Under the pieces are notes generated by a model, which saw only the letters and a program-made list of their open reading frames with translations, made no database searches and was not told where the DNA came from. Below are positions 28,844 through 38,089 of a stretch of 64,000 nucleotides of DNA, piece after piece. The DNA lies in contig NZ_MPCX01000008.1 of the NCBI RefSeq assembly GCF_001874145.1, positions 62,001 through 126,000 on the forward strand, in the 5' to 3' direction. Position numbers and translations under genes: made by a program. The stretch is from Lacinutrix sp. MedPE-SW (GTDB lineage: Bacteria; Bacteroidota; Bacteroidia; Flavobacteriales; Flavobacteriaceae). Position 1 is the stretch's first letter. Every line of letters begins with the position of its first letter.

Positions 28844-29134
28844 ATGAGTATCTTAATTAAACCTATAATCACAGAAAAAGCAACTGCAAACAGCGAATTA
28901 AACAACTGTTTCAGCTTCTTTGTGAACACTAAGGCGAACAAGGTAGAAATTAAAAAAGCAGTTGAAGCTGCTTATGGAGTTTCTGTAGAAAAAGTTCGTA
29001 CTATAAATGTCCGTCCAGATAGAAGTACCAAATACACAAAAACTGGTATTCAACATGGTAAAACTAACGCATTAAAAAAAGCGATAGTACAACTGGCGGA
29101 AGGTGAGATAATTGATTTATACACTAACATGTAA
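28844..29134 (+). CDS. rplW: 50S ribosomal protein L23
   Basis: L23 forms the docking site at the tunnel exit for trigger factor and SRP. The 96-residue product begins MSILIKPIITEKATANSE, the usual start, and contains the KIEIKKAVEAAYGV-like helix (VEIKKAVEAAYGVSVEKV) near residue 35 and TNALKKAIVQLAEGE near the end. The gene lies 8 bases after rplD and 10 bases before rplB, within one long transcript. Confidence 0.99.
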   Translation: MSILIKPIITEKATANSELNNCFSFFVNTKANKVEIKKAVEAAYGVSVEKVRTINVRPDRSTKYTKTGIQHGKTNALKKAIVQLAEGEIIDLYTNM

Positions 29135-29144
29135 TTAAAGACAA

Positions 29145-29969
29145 ATGTCAGTAAGAAAATTAAAACCAATCACACCAGGACAGCGATTTAGAGTTGTTAA
29201 TGGATTTGACGCCATTACAACTGATAAGCCGGAGAAAAGTTTATTAGCTCCGAAAAAACGTTCAGGTGGTAGAAACAGTCAAGGTCGTATGACTATGCGC
29301 TACAAAGGTGGTGGTCATAAGAAAAGGTATCGTATTATCGATTTTAAAAGAGCTAAAACAGGAATTCCTGCAGAAGTTGCTTCAATTCAATACGATCCAA
29401 ACCGTACAGCGTTCATCGCATTATTAAATTACCAAGATGGTGAGAAAACTTATGTAATTGCTCAAAATGGCTTACAAGTTGGACAAACTGTTGTTTCAGG
29501 TGATAATGTAGCTCCAGAAATTGGAAATGCAATGCCTTTAGCAAACATACCATTAGGTACAATTATCTCTTGTATAGAGTTGCGTCCTGGTCAAGGAGCA
29601 GTTATGGCTCGTAGTGCAGGTGCTTTTGCTCAATTAATGGCAAGAGATGGTAAATTTGCAACAGTTAAATTACCATCAGGTGAAACTAGATTAATCTTAG
29701 TTACATGTATGGCTACAATTGGAGTAGTATCTAATTCAGATCACCAATTATTAGTTTCAGGTAAAGCAGGTAGATCAAGATGGTTAGGAAGAAGACCAAG
29801 AACTAGACCAGTAGTAATGAACCCGGTTGATCACCCAATGGGAGGTGGTGAAGGTAAATCTGCAGGTGGACATCCACGTTCTAGAAACGGTATACCAGCT
29901 AAAGGATTTAGAACACGTTCTAAAACTAAAGCAAGTAATAAATATATTGTAGAACGTAGAAAAAAATAA
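29145..29969 (+). CDS. rplB: 50S ribosomal protein L2
   Basis: L2 helps join the subunits and supports the peptidyl-transferase centre. The 274-residue product shows [15 protein letters not shown] near residue 55, and the C-terminal segment [20 protein letters not shown], which includes the conserved histidine (near residue 228) linked to activity in other bacteria. Length is normal. It is followed by rpsS after three bases. Confidence 0.99.
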   Translation: MSVRKLKPITPGQRFRVVNGFDAITTDKPEKSLLAPKKRSGGRNSQGRMTMRYKGGGHKKRYRIIDFKRAKTGIPAEVASIQYDPNRTAFIALLNYQDGEKTYVIAQNGLQVGQTVVSGDNVAPEIGNAMPLANIPLGTIISCIELRPGQGAVMARSAGAFAQLMARDGKFATVKLPSGETRLILVTCMATIGVVSNSDHQLLVSGKAGRSRWLGRRPRTRPVVMNPVDHPMGGGEGKSAGGHPRSRNGIPAKGFRTRSKTKASNKYIVERRKK

Positions 29970-29972
29970 GAC

Positions 29973-30251
29973 ATGGCAAGATCATTAAAAAAAGGACCTT
30001 ACGTTCATTATAAATTAGAAAGAAAAGTTGCTGCTAATGTAGAAGCTAACAAAAAAACTGTAATCAAAACTTGGTCAAGAGCTAGTATGATTACTCCAGA
30101 TTTTGTTGGGCAAACAATAGCAGTACACAATGGCCGCCAATTTGTACCAGTATATGTTACAGAAAACATGGTAGGTCATAAATTAGGAGAATTTTCACCA
30201 ACACGTTCATTCCGTGGACACGCTGGTGCTAAAAATAAAGGTAAAAAGTAG
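29973..30251 (+). CDS. rpsS: 30S ribosomal protein S19
   Basis: S19 is a head protein that contacts S13 and the A-site tRNA. The 92-residue product begins [18 protein letters not shown] and has the family core [20 protein letters not shown] near residues 36-55, then [18 protein letters not shown]. It is tightly packed between rplB and rplV (6 bases before the latter). Nothing is unusual in length or sequence. Confidence 0.99.
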   Translation: MARSLKKGPYVHYKLERKVAANVEANKKTVIKTWSRASMITPDFVGQTIAVHNGRQFVPVYVTENMVGHKLGEFSPTRSFRGHAGAKNKGKK

Positions 30252-30257
30252 TAAGCT

Positions 30258-30665
30258 ATGGGAAGTCGTAAAAAACAAATGGCAGACGCTATTAAGGAAG
30301 GTAAAAAGCAAGTTGCTTTTGCTAAACTTAATAACTGTCCTACATCACCAAGAAAAATGCGTTTAGTAGCCGATTTAGTAAGAGGTGAACGCGTAGAAAA
30401 AGCACTTAACATTTTAAAGTTTTCTCAAAAAGAAGCTTCTAATCGTTTAGAGAAATTGTTAGTATCTGCAATTGCAAACTGGCAAGCTAAAAACGAAGAT
30501 GCTTCAATTGAAGAAGCAGAATTATTTGTTAAAGAGATTAGAGTAGACGGAGGCGCAATGTTAAAAAGATTACGTCCAGCACCTCAAGGTCGTGCACACA
30601 GAATAAGAAAACGTTCTAACCACGTAACAATCGTAGTTGGAGCTAACAATAATACACAAAGCTAA
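30258..30665 (+). CDS. rplV: 50S ribosomal protein L22
   Basis: L22 lines the exit tunnel with its long beta hairpin. The 135-residue product has a slightly extended N-terminus ([18 protein letters not shown]) before the conserved [17 protein letters not shown] near residue 27, then the hairpin [20 protein letters not shown] near residues 104-123, the site of macrolide-resistance changes elsewhere. The hairpin appears intact and the protein ends with a short polar tail. Confidence 0.99.
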   Translation: MGSRKKQMADAIKEGKKQVAFAKLNNCPTSPRKMRLVADLVRGERVEKALNILKFSQKEASNRLEKLLVSAIANWQAKNEDASIEEAELFVKEIRVDGGAMLKRLRPAPQGRAHRIRKRSNHVTIVVGANNNTQS

Positions 30666-30672
30666 GATAGAT

Positions 30673-31395
30673 ATGGGACAGAAAACAAATCCAATCGGGA
30701 ATCGCTTAGGAATTATCAGAGGATGGGAATCTAACTGGTACGGAGGAAACGATTATGGTGATAAACTTGCCGAAGACGATAAGATTAGAAAATACGTTCA
30801 CGCGCGTTTATCTAAAGCTAGTGTAAGTAGAGTAATAATCGAAAGAACTTTAAAGCTTGTAACCGTTACTATCACTACTGCTAGACCAGGTATTATAATT
30901 GGTAAAGGAGGACAAGAGGTAGACAAGTTAAAAGAAGAGCTTAAGAAAATTACTGGTAAAGAAGTTCAGATCAATATCTTTGAAATAAAGAGACCTGAAT
31001 TAGATGCATTTTTAGTAGGAACAAGCATCGCTCGTCAAATTGAAAATAGAATTTCATACAGACGTGCAATTAAGATGGCTATTGCTGCAACAATGCGTAT
31101 GAATGCTGAAGGAATTAAAATCCAAATTAGTGGTCGTTTAAACGGTGCAGAAATGGCACGTTCAGAACACTATAAAGAAGGACGTATTCCTTTATCAACT
31201 TTTAGAGCCGATATTGATTATGCTTTAGTTGAGGCACATACTACTTATGGTAGATTAGGTGTTAAAGTATGGATCATGAAAGGTGAAGTATATGGTAAAA
31301 GAGAACTTTCTCCGCTTGTTGGATTATCTAAGAAGCAAGGAAAAGGTGGAAGAGGCGGAAGAGATAATAAAAATCAATCTCGTCGTAGAAAGTAA
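30673..31395 (+). CDS. rpsC: 30S ribosomal protein S3
   Basis: S3 lies at the mRNA entry channel and helps unwind mRNA. The true start is the ATG at 30673 giving [18 protein letters not shown]; an in-frame ATG 36 bases upstream lies inside rplV and is not used. The 240-residue product has the KH domain with [20 protein letters not shown] near residue 75 and [20 protein letters not shown] near residue 158, and ends with a basic [18 protein letters not shown] tail. Confidence 0.99.
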   Translation: MGQKTNPIGNRLGIIRGWESNWYGGNDYGDKLAEDDKIRKYVHARLSKASVSRVIIERTLKLVTVTITTARPGIIIGKGGQEVDKLKEELKKITGKEVQINIFEIKRPELDAFLVGTSIARQIENRISYRRAIKMAIAATMRMNAEGIKIQISGRLNGAEMARSEHYKEGRIPLSTFRADIDYALVEAHTTYGRLGVKVWIMKGEVYGKRELSPLVGLSKKQGKGGRGGRDNKNQSRRRK

Positions 31396-31415
31396 TTTTT
31401 TAAAGAACAAGAAAA

Positions 31416-31835
31416 ATGTTACAGCCTAAAAGAACAAAATTTCGTAAACAACAAAAAGGACGTATGAAAGGAAATGCCGGAAGAGGGCACCAACTTTCAA
31501 ACGGAACTTTTGGAATAAAATCACTAGACTCGAACTTTTTAACTTCGCGTCAAATAGAAGCAGCACGTATTGCCGCTACACGTTACATGAAAAGAGAAGG
31601 GCAACTTTGGATTAAAATATTTCCAGACAAGCCTATTACAAAGAAACCTCTAGAAGTACGTATGGGTAAAGGTAAAGGTGCCGTAGAATATTGGGCAGCA
31701 GTTGTAAAGCCAGGTAGAGTACTTTTTGAAATAGGAGGAGTACCTCTAGACGTTGCAAAAGAAGCATTACGTTTAGCAGCACAAAAGTTACCTGTAAAAA
31801 CTAAGTTTTTAATCGCTAGAGATTACGAAGCATAA
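31416..31835 (+). CDS. rplP: 50S ribosomal protein L16
   Basis: L16 organises the A-site tRNA elbow region of the large subunit. The 139-residue product begins [19 protein letters not shown] and has the conserved [20 protein letters not shown] near residues 46-65 and [19 protein letters not shown] near residue 83. The arginine in GKGKG-context regions matches the usual family pattern. It lies 20 bases after rpsC and 13 bases before rpmC. Confidence 0.99.
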   Translation: MLQPKRTKFRKQQKGRMKGNAGRGHQLSNGTFGIKSLDSNFLTSRQIEAARIAATRYMKREGQLWIKIFPDKPITKKPLEVRMGKGKGAVEYWAAVVKPGRVLFEIGGVPLDVAKEALRLAAQKLPVKTKFLIARDYEA

Positions 31836-31848
31836 TTTATTTGATATT

Positions 31849-32040
31849 ATGAAACAATCAGAAATTAAAGAATTATCTGTAGCTGAGTTACAAGAGAAAC
31901 TTAGTGAGACAAAAAAGAGTTATTCAGACCTAAAAATGGCACATGCAATATCTCCTTTAGATAACCCAATTCAATTACGATCTGTAAGAAGAGATGTAGC
32001 TAGATTGGCAACGGAATTAACTAAAAGAGAATTACAATAA
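31849..32040 (+). CDS. rpmC: 50S ribosomal protein L29
   Basis: L29 is a small two-helix protein near the tunnel exit, next to L23. The 63-residue product begins MKQSEIKELSVAELQEKL and ends with RSVRRDVARLATELTKRELQ, both typical of the family. It sits in the conserved order rplP-rpmC-rpsQ. No special features are seen. Confidence 0.98.
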   Translation: MKQSEIKELSVAELQEKLSETKKSYSDLKMAHAISPLDNPIQLRSVRRDVARLATELTKRELQ

Positions 32041-32052
32041 TTCTGCTGAAAG

Positions 32053-32310
32053 ATGGAAAAAAGAAACTTAAGAAAAGAACGTATAGGAGTAGTTACTAGT
32101 AACAAAATGATGAAATCAATCGTTGTTGCCGAAGTAAAGAAAGTTAAACATCCTATGTACGGAAAATTCGTTTTAAAAACGAAAAAATACGTAGCACACG
32201 ACGAAACAAACGACTGTAACATTGGAGATACAGTAAAGATCATGGAAACAAGACCTTTATCTAAATCAAAATGTTGGAGATTAGTTGAAATAATTGAAAG
32301 AGCGAAGTAA
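32053..32310 (+). CDS. rpsQ: 30S ribosomal protein S17
   Basis: S17 is a primary 16S rRNA binding protein with an OB fold. The 85-residue product has the family signature [19 protein letters not shown] near residue 7, [20 protein letters not shown] near residue 33 and [20 protein letters not shown] near residue 57. It is followed by rplN after two bases, so translation is probably coupled. Confidence 0.99.
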   Translation: MEKRNLRKERIGVVTSNKMMKSIVVAEVKKVKHPMYGKFVLKTKKYVAHDETNDCNIGDTVKIMETRPLSKSKCWRLVEIIERAK

Positions 32311-32312
32311 TT

Positions 32313-32681
32313 ATGGTACAACAAGAATCAAGAATAAAAGTAGCAGATAATACTGGTGCAAAGGAAGTTTTAGTTATCCGTGTATTAGGAGGAACTAAAA
32401 GAAGATACGCTTCTGTAGGAGATAAAGTTGTTGTTTCTGTTAAAGATGCAACTCCTAATGGAAACATTAAGAAAAAAGCAGTTTCTACCGCAGTTGTTGT
32501 TCGTACTAAAAAAGAAGTAAGACGTCCAGATGGATCTTATATAAGATTTGATGATAACGCATGTGTACTTTTAAATCCAACAGGAGAAATGAGAGGAACA
32601 CGTGTTTTTGGACCGGTTGCGAGAGAACTTCGTGATAAACAATTCATGAAAATTGTATCATTAGCACCAGAAGTGCTATAA
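32313..32681 (+). CDS. rplN: 50S ribosomal protein L14
   Basis: L14 contacts the small subunit and is the site where RsfS silences ribosomes. The 122-residue product starts [20 protein letters not shown] and ends [18 protein letters not shown], as usual. The last codons form a hairpin (TAGCAC/GTGCTA at 32663-32679), so the stop region is structured. A second hairpin occupies the 37-base gap to rplX. Confidence 0.99.
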   Translation: MVQQESRIKVADNTGAKEVLVIRVLGGTKRRYASVGDKVVVSVKDATPNGNIKKKAVSTAVVVRTKKEVRRPDGSYIRFDDNACVLLNPTGEMRGTRVFGPVARELRDKQFMKIVSLAPEVL

Positions 32682-32704
32682 CAAAGGAGGTTTACTCCAT
32701 TGTA
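32663..32704 (+). promoter_or_regulatory. Tandem hairpins at the rplN-rplX junction
   Basis: TAGCAC-CAGAA-GTGCTA (32663-32679) overlaps the end of rplN. ACAA-A-GGAG-GTTTA-CTCC-A-TTGT (32682-32704) follows, with its GGAG strand inside the stem and an A run after it. With no T run it is not a terminator; it may set rplX translation or RNA processing. Confidence 0.5.
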
Positions 32705-32718
32705 AAAAAAACAATAAG

Positions 32719-33030
32719 ATGACAAAGCTTAAAATAAAATCTGGAGATACTGTAAAAGTAATTGCTGGAGATCACAAAGGATCTGAAGGGAAAGTACAAA
32801 AAGTATTATCTGGTAAGAACAAAGCGATCGTTGAGGGTGTAAACATGGTTAAGAAACATACTAAACCAAGTGCACAAAGCCCACAAGGAGGAATCGTAGA
32901 GAAAGAAGCTCCAATTCAAATATCAAATTTATCATTGTTAACTTCTAAAGGAGAAACAACACGAGTTGGATATAGAATGGAAGATGGAAAGAAAGTAAGA
33001 TTTTCAAAAAAATCAAACGAAGTAATATAG
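32719..33030 (+). CDS. rplX: 50S ribosomal protein L24
   Basis: L24 starts early assembly of the 50S subunit. The 103-residue product contains the KOW motif [20 protein letters not shown] near residues 5-24, then [20 protein letters not shown] near residue 40. It is separated from rplN by a 37-base gap that holds a hairpin, a wider gap than at most junctions here. It lies two bases before rplE. Confidence 0.99.
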   Translation: MTKLKIKSGDTVKVIAGDHKGSEGKVQKVLSGKNKAIVEGVNMVKKHTKPSAQSPQGGIVEKEAPIQISNLSLLTSKGETTRVGYRMEDGKKVRFSKKSNEVI

Positions 33031-33032
33031 TT

Positions 33033-33584
33033 ATGGCATATTCACCTAGACTTAAAGAAGAGTATAAAAGCAGAGTAATTGCAGCTCTTACAGAAGAATT
33101 TGGTTACAGTAATGTAATGCAAGTACCTAAACTTAAAAAGATCGTTGTATCTAGAGGTGTTGGTGCTGCAGTTGCAGATAAAAAGTTAGTAGACTACGCA
33201 GTAGACGAATTAACAACTATAACTGGACAAAAAGCTATAGCAACGTTATCTAAAAAAGATGTTGCAACTTTCAAATTACGTAAAGGAATGCCAATTGGAG
33301 CAATGGTTACGTTAAGAGGAGAAAGAATGTACGAATTTTTAGACCGTTTAGTAACTTCAGCATTACCACGTGTTAGAGATTTCAGTGGTATTAAAGCTAA
33401 AGGTTTTGATGGAAGAGGTAATTACAATTTAGGAATTACTGAGCAAATTATCTTTCCAGAAATAGATATTGATAAAATCAATAAAATTTCAGGAATGGAT
33501 ATTACATTTGTAACTTCTGCTGAAACAGATAAAGAAGCAAAATCATTATTAACTGAATTAGGATTACCTTTTCAAAAAAACTAA
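33033..33584 (+). CDS. rplE: 50S ribosomal protein L5
   Basis: L5 binds 5S rRNA and forms an intersubunit bridge with S13. The 183-residue product has [20 protein letters not shown] near residue 24, [20 protein letters not shown] near residue 78 and the ending ELGLPFQKN. It precedes rpsN by three bases. In E. coli the S8 repressor site overlaps the rplE start; in this window the best candidate structure is instead upstream of rpsH. Confidence 0.99.
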   Translation: MAYSPRLKEEYKSRVIAALTEEFGYSNVMQVPKLKKIVVSRGVGAAVADKKLVDYAVDELTTITGQKAIATLSKKDVATFKLRKGMPIGAMVTLRGERMYEFLDRLVTSALPRVRDFSGIKAKGFDGRGNYNLGITEQIIFPEIDIDKINKISGMDITFVTSAETDKEAKSLLTELGLPFQKN

Positions 33585-33587
33585 GTT

Positions 33588-33857
33588 ATGGCTAAAGAAT
33601 CAATGAAAGCCCGCGAGGTGAAAAGAGCTAAAACAGTAGCTAAATATGCTGAAAAACGTAAGGCTTTAAAAGAAGCTGGAGATTATGAAGCATTACAAAA
33701 GTTACCAAAAAATGCCTCTCCAATTCGTCAGCACAATAGATGTAAATTAACAGGAAGACCAAAAGGTTACATGCGTACATTTGGAATTTCTCGTGTTATG
33801 TTTAGAGAAATGGCTAACCAAGGTTTAATACCTGGTGTTAAAAAAGCAAGTTGGTAA
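33588..33857 (+). CDS. rpsN: 30S ribosomal protein S14 (zinc-independent form)
   Basis: S14 is a head-domain protein. The 89-residue product is the longer, C- type: it keeps the [20 protein letters not shown] core near residues 49-68 but has a single cysteine, so no CxxC zinc ribbon is possible. It ends with the usual [11 protein letters not shown]. No zinc-type paralogue is in the window. A hairpin-containing gap of 59 bases separates it from rpsH. Confidence 0.98.
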   Translation: MAKESMKAREVKRAKTVAKYAEKRKALKEAGDYEALQKLPKNASPIRQHNRCKLTGRPKGYMRTFGISRVMFREMANQGLIPGVKKASW

Positions 33858-33865
33858 ATTATAAA

Positions 33866-33898
33866 TTGGTCTAAGGTTCACAATAGTGTGAAAACCAA
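33866..33898 (+). promoter_or_regulatory. Stem with internal loop just upstream of rpsH (candidate S8 site)
   Basis: TTGGT (33866-33870) pairs with ACCAA (33894-33898), and TTCACA (33877-33882) pairs with TGTGAA (33887-33892) around an ATAG loop. An asymmetric internal loop CTAAGG/A separates the stems. It ends 18 bases before the S8 start codon. A stem with an asymmetric internal loop is the general form of known S8 targets. Confidence 0.5.
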
Positions 33899-33916
33899 GT
33901 CCGCAAATTAATACAT

Positions 33917-34315
33917 ATGTATACAGATCCAATTGCAGATTTTCTTACTAGAATTAGAAACGCAGTGCGTGCTAATCACAGAGTAGTTGAAATACCTGCA
34001 TCAAATTTAAAAAAGGATATAACAAAAATATTATTCGATCAAGGATATATTTTAAGTTATAAATTCGATGATTCTTCTGTACAGGGAACAATTAAAATAG
34101 CCCTTAAGTACAATAAAGAAACAAAAGAACCAGTAATTAGAAAATTACAACGAATCAGTAAACCTGGTTTACGTAAGTACTCTAGTTCAACAGAATTACC
34201 AAGAATCTTAAACGGTTTGGGTATAGCTATAGTTTCTACTTCACATGGAGTAATGACTGGTAAGCAAGCTCAACGTGAGAATGTTGGTGGTGAAGTTTTA
34301 TGTTACGTTTACTAA
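33917..34315 (+). CDS. rpsH: 30S ribosomal protein S8
   Basis: S8 binds helix 21 of 16S rRNA and represses the spc operon in E. coli. The 132-residue product begins [20 protein letters not shown] and ends with the canonical [20 protein letters not shown] followed by VLCYVY. It is 59 bases downstream of rpsN, with a structured leader in between, and 19 bases upstream of rplF. Confidence 0.99.
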   Translation: MYTDPIADFLTRIRNAVRANHRVVEIPASNLKKDITKILFDQGYILSYKFDDSSVQGTIKIALKYNKETKEPVIRKLQRISKPGLRKYSSSTELPRILNGLGIAIVSTSHGVMTGKQAQRENVGGEVLCYVY

Positions 34316-34334
34316 TCTATAAAACAAGAAAGAG

Positions 34335-34877
34335 ATGTCAAGAATAGGAAATAATCCAGTGGCAATTCCAGAAGGAGTTACTGTAGAAGTAAAAGATAAC
34401 GTAATCACAGCAAAAGGAAAATTAGGAGAATTAACTCAACCTTTTGACACTGTAGATGTAAAAGTTGAAGAAGGAAATGTAATAGTTTCTCGTCCTTCAG
34501 ATAATAAAGAAAGTAAAGCAAAGCACGGTTTATACAGATCACTTGTAAGCAACATGATTGAAGGTGTATCTAAAGGATGGACAAAAGAGCTTGAGCTAGT
34601 AGGAGTAGGATATAGAGCAAGTAACCAAGGTAACAAATTAGAGTTAGCTTTAGGTTTTTCTCATAACATTGTTATGAGTATTGCACCAGAAGTGAAAGTG
34701 GAAACAGTTTCAGATAAAGGTAAAAATCCAATCATTAAGTTAACATCACATGACAAACAATTAGTTGGACAAGTAGCTGCGAAAATTCGTGGATTTAGAA
34801 AACCAGAACCTTACAAAGGAAAAGGTATCAAGTTTGTAGGTGAAATACTAAGAAGAAAAGCTGGTAAATCAGCATAA
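34335..34877 (+). CDS. rplF: 50S ribosomal protein L6
   Basis: L6 lies near the GTPase-associated centre. The 180-residue product starts MSRIGNNPVAIPEGVTVEVK and has two related domains, the second ending RGFRKPEPYKGKGIKFVGE near residues 155-173 then ILRRKAGKSA. Length is standard. It is followed by rplR after ten bases. Confidence 0.99.
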   Translation: MSRIGNNPVAIPEGVTVEVKDNVITAKGKLGELTQPFDTVDVKVEEGNVIVSRPSDNKESKAKHGLYRSLVSNMIEGVSKGWTKELELVGVGYRASNQGNKLELALGFSHNIVMSIAPEVKVETVSDKGKNPIIKLTSHDKQLVGQVAAKIRGFRKPEPYKGKGIKFVGEILRRKAGKSA

Positions 34878-34887
34878 TAATTAAGTT

Positions 34888-35244
34888 ATGGCGTTAACAA
34901 AAAACGAAAGAAGACTAAGAATAAAAAGCAGAATCCGTAAGGTTGTTTCTGGTACAGAAGCAAGACCTCGATTAGCTGTTTATAGAAGTAATAAAGAAAT
35001 TTATGCTCAAATTGTTGATGATGTTACAGGTAAAACTTTAGTAGCAGCTTCTTCTAGAGATAAAGACATTAGTTCTGCAAAAGGTAATAAAAGTGAAGTA
35101 GCTACATTAGTAGGTAAGTCAGTTGCCGAAAAAGCAATTAAAGCAGGAATAGATACTATTTCTTTTGATAGAGGTGGATATTTATACCATGGTAGAGTAA
35201 AATCATTAGCTGAAGGAGCTAGAGAAGCAGGACTTAAATTCTAA
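34888..35244 (+). CDS. rplR: 50S ribosomal protein L18
   Basis: L18 binds 5S rRNA together with L5. The 118-residue product has [20 protein letters not shown] near residue 10 and [20 protein letters not shown] near residue 30, and ends with [20 protein letters not shown] then EAGLKF. All are family hallmarks. It is six bases before rpsE. Confidence 0.99.
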   Translation: MALTKNERRLRIKSRIRKVVSGTEARPRLAVYRSNKEIYAQIVDDVTGKTLVAASSRDKDISSAKGNKSEVATLVGKSVAEKAIKAGIDTISFDRGGYLYHGRVKSLAEGAREAGLKF

Positions 35245-35250
35245 GAAATT

Positions 35251-35775
35251 ATGTATCAAAAATACAAAAGCGCAGAGTTAGTAAAACCAAGTGGATTAGA
35301 TCTTAAAGATCGTTTAGTTGGTGTACAAAGAGTTACTAAAGTAACAAAAGGTGGTAGAGCATTTGGTTTTTCAGCAATCGTAGTGGTTGGTGATGAAGCA
35401 GGTGTAGTAGGACACGGTTTAGGAAAATCTAAAGATGTAGCTAGTGCAATTGCAAAAGCTATTGAAGATGCTAAAAAGAACTTAGTTCGTATTCCTATCA
35501 TTAAAGGTACTTTACCACACGAACAAAAAGGTAAATTTGGTGGAGCAAGAGTAAACATCATTCCTGCAGCTCCTGGTACAGGAGTAATTGCTGGTGGAGC
35601 TGTAAGAACAGTTTTAGAAGCAGTAGGAGTTCATGATGTATTATCTAAATCTCAAGGATCATCAAACCCACATAACGTAGTTAAAGCAACTTTTGATGCA
35701 TTATTGCAATTAAGAAGTGCAGAAGCTATTGCTCGTGAGAGAGGAATTTCATTAGAGAAAGTTTTTAACGGTTAA
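35251..35775 (+). CDS. rpsE: 30S ribosomal protein S5
   Basis: S5 works with S4 and S12 in decoding accuracy and mRNA entry. The 174-residue product has [20 protein letters not shown] near residue 18, the loop [20 protein letters not shown] near residue 44 and GAGGxx-like core seen as [20 protein letters not shown] near residue 107. It precedes rpmD by 11 bases. No changes typical of spectinomycin resistance can be assigned with confidence by reading. Confidence 0.99.
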   Translation: MYQKYKSAELVKPSGLDLKDRLVGVQRVTKVTKGGRAFGFSAIVVVGDEAGVVGHGLGKSKDVASAIAKAIEDAKKNLVRIPIIKGTLPHEQKGKFGGARVNIIPAAPGTGVIAGGAVRTVLEAVGVHDVLSKSQGSSNPHNVVKATFDALLQLRSAEAIARERGISLEKVFNG

Positions 35776-35786
35776 TATTTACAGAA

Positions 35787-35969
35787 ATGGCAAAAATAAA
35801 AGTAACAAAAGTTAAGAGCGCAATCAACCGTACAAAAAGACAAAAGCTAACATTATTAGCTTTAGGATTAAAAAAGGTTGGTCAAACTATTGAGCACGAA
35901 GACACTCCTAATATATTAGGAATGATTAGAAAAGTTAATCACTTAGTTTCTGTAGAAGAAACTAAATAA
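35787..35969 (+). CDS. rpmD: 50S ribosomal protein L30
   Basis: L30 is a small protein of the large subunit. The 60-residue product begins MAKIKVTKVKSAINRTKRQK and has LTLLALGLKKVGQTIEHEDT followed by PNILGMIRKVNHLV, as expected. The gene is present in its usual place between rpsE and rplO; L30 is absent from some bacterial groups. Confidence 0.98.
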   Translation: MAKIKVTKVKSAINRTKRQKLTLLALGLKKVGQTIEHEDTPNILGMIRKVNHLVSVEETK

Positions 35970-35983
35970 CAACATACTGAAAA

Positions 35984-36436
35984 ATGAATTTAAGTAATTT
36001 AAAACCTGCAGAAGGTTCAGTAAAAAATCAAGGAAAAAGAATTGGACGTGGACAAGGTTCTGGAAAAGGTGGTACTGCAACTCGTGGTCACAAAGGAGCT
36101 AAATCTCGTTCAGGATATTCTAAAAAAGTTGGTTTTGAAGGTGGACAAATGCCTCTTCAAAGACGTGTACCTAAATTTGGTTTTACAAACATCAACCGTA
36201 AAGAGCACCAAGGCATTAACTTGGATACTATACAACAATTAGTTGATGATAATAAAATTAAAGATACATTAGATTTAGAAACTATCGTTTCTTTAGGTTT
36301 AGCTGGTAAAAATGAACTAGTTAAAATTTTAGGAAGAGGAGAGTTAAAAGCAAAATTAAATGTAACTGCACATAAATTTACTGCTACTGCAAAAGCTGCT
36401 ATTGAAGCTGCAGGAGGAGAAGCAGCAACTTTATAA
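35984..36436 (+). CDS. rplO: 50S ribosomal protein L15
   Basis: L15 is a late-assembly protein. The 150-residue product begins MNLSNLKPAEGSVKNQGKRI and has the glycine-rich GRGQGSGKGGTATRGHKGAK at about residues 22-41, then FEGGQMPLQRRVPKFGF near residue 50. It is followed by secY after 15 bases, the conserved spc order. Confidence 0.99.
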   Translation: MNLSNLKPAEGSVKNQGKRIGRGQGSGKGGTATRGHKGAKSRSGYSKKVGFEGGQMPLQRRVPKFGFTNINRKEHQGINLDTIQQLVDDNKIKDTLDLETIVSLGLAGKNELVKILGRGELKAKLNVTAHKFTATAKAAIEAAGGEAATL

Positions 36437-36451
36437 GACCAACTAAAGAAT

Positions 36452-37804
36452 ATGAAATTTATAGAAACGTTAAAAAATGTTTGGAAAATAGAGGAACTAA
36501 GAAACCGAATCATATTTACATTAGGTTTATTATTAGTTTATCGTTTTGGAGCACAAGTTGTATTACCAGGTATAGATGCTAGTCAATTAGCTAACTTACA
36601 AGATGCAACAGGTCAAGGTATTTTAGGTGTTTTAAATGCATTTACAGGAGGTGCATTTGCTAATGCATCAGTGTTTGCATTAGGTATTATGCCATACATA
36701 TCAGCATCAATTGTTGTACAATTAATGGGTATTGCAATTCCTTACTTACAAAAATTACAAAAAGAAGGAGCAAGCGGGCAAAAGAAAATTACCCAAATAA
36801 CACGCTGGTTAACTATTGCAATTTGTTTAGTTCAAGCACCAGGTTATTTGGCAAGTTTAGGTCCAATGTTTGGTATTCCTGATTCAGCATTTTTATTAGG
36901 TCAAGGCGGCGTTTTCTATTTCTCATCAATAGTAATTTTAGTAACTGGTTGTATTTTTGCAATGTGGCTAGGAGAAAAAATCACAGATAAAGGTATTGGT
37001 AATGGTATTTCGCTATTAATAATGGTTGGTATTATTGCTACATTACCTAAATCATTCTTACAAAATGCAGCATCTAGGTTAGATACTGGAAATAATGTAA
37101 TGATGATTTTATTTGAAATAGTTGTATGGTTTGCAATTATTGCTGCATCTATCTTATTAGTTATGGCTGTAAGAAAAATAGCAGTACAATATGCAAGACG
37201 ATCTGCAACCGGTGGTTATGAAAAAAATGTATTTGGTGGAGCAAGACAATTTATTCCATTGAAGCTTAATGCTTCGGGTGTAATGCCAATTATCTTTGCA
37301 CAAGCTATTATGTTTGTACCAGGTTTAATTGGAGGTTCATCTTTATTAAAAGATACTTCAGCAGGACTTTGGATGCAAGCTAATTTTTCAGATATGTTTG
37401 GTTTATGGTATAATATAGTATTTGGATTATTAATAATAATATTCACTTATTTTTATACAGCTATTACAGTACCAACTAATAAAATGGCAGACGATCTTAA
37501 ACGTAGTGGAGGTTTTATTCCTGGAATTAGACCAGGATCTGAAACATCGGAATATCTAGATAAAATAATGTCACAAATCACATTACCAGGTTCTATATTC
37601 TTAGCATTAATAGCTGTATTTCCAGCTTTTGTGTTTAAGTTAATGGGTGTACAATCTGGATGGGCTTTATTTTTTGGAGGTACATCATTACTAATTATGG
37701 TTGGAGTTGCAATAGATACTATGCAGCAAGTAAATTCTTACTTGTTAAATAGGCACTATGATGGCTTGATGAAAACTGGTAAAAATAGAAAAGCAGTAGC
37801 TTAA
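36452..37804 (+). CDS. secY: Protein translocase subunit SecY
   Basis: SecY is the channel of the Sec export system in the inner membrane. The 450-residue product shows ten hydrophobic segments. Family markers are RIIFTLGLLLVYRFGAQVVL near residue 18, the plug-side GGAFANASVFALGIMPYISA near residue 66, and the cytoplasmic loop DLKRSGGFIPGIRPGSETSE near residue 348. It is the last spc-block gene before infA, with no adk or map between them, unlike many other bacteria. Confidence 0.99.
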   Translation: MKFIETLKNVWKIEELRNRIIFTLGLLLVYRFGAQVVLPGIDASQLANLQDATGQGILGVLNAFTGGAFANASVFALGIMPYISASIVVQLMGIAIPYLQKLQKEGASGQKKITQITRWLTIAICLVQAPGYLASLGPMFGIPDSAFLLGQGGVFYFSSIVILVTGCIFAMWLGEKITDKGIGNGISLLIMVGIIATLPKSFLQNAASRLDTGNNVMMILFEIVVWFAIIAASILLVMAVRKIAVQYARRSATGGYEKNVFGGARQFIPLKLNASGVMPIIFAQAIMFVPGLIGGSSLLKDTSAGLWMQANFSDMFGLWYNIVFGLLIIIFTYFYTAITVPTNKMADDLKRSGGFIPGIRPGSETSEYLDKIMSQITLPGSIFLALIAVFPAFVFKLMGVQSGWALFFGGTSLLIMVGVAIDTMQQVNSYLLNRHYDGLMKTGKNRKAVA

Positions 37805-37814
37805 TGTAAAACTT

Positions 37815-37855
37815 TAGAAAATAAATTAGGCAAGGTATTTGTACTAGATTTTCTA
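37815..37855 (+). promoter_or_regulatory. Leader stem before infA
   Basis: TAGAAAAT (37815-37822) and ATTTTCTA (37848-37855) are perfectly complementary over 8 bases and enclose a 25-base loop. The structure fills the 64-base secY-infA gap and ends 13 bases before the infA start. A run of A follows instead of T, so it is not a terminator. Confidence 0.45.
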
Positions 37856-37868
37856 AAAAAAAATATAT

Positions 37869-38084
37869 ATGGCAAAACAAGCAGCAATAGAACAAGACGG
37901 AACAATTATAGAAGCATTATCAAATGCTATGTTTCGTGTAGAATTAGAAAACGGTCACATTGTGACAGCACACATATCTGGTAAAATGCGTATGCATTAT
38001 ATTAAGTTACTACCAGGAGATAAAGTAAAATTAGAAATGAGTCCTTACGATTTAACTAAGGCTCGCATAACTTATAGATACTAA
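37869..38084 (+). CDS. infA: Translation initiation factor IF-1
   Basis: IF-1 occupies the A site during initiation. The 71-residue OB-fold protein begins [20 protein letters not shown] and contains [20 protein letters not shown] then [20 protein letters not shown], all family features. It is followed five bases later by rpmJ. The gap upstream holds a long stem-loop. Confidence 0.99.
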   Translation: MAKQAAIEQDGTIIEALSNAMFRVELENGHIVTAHISGKMRMHYIKLLPGDKVKLEMSPYDLTKARITYRY

Positions 38085-38089
38085 CAGAG

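Noticed and set aside
30637-30672. Longer rpsC starting inside rplV
   Set aside because: The 12 extra residues are translated from rplV in another frame; S3 proteins start MGQKTNP, at 30673.
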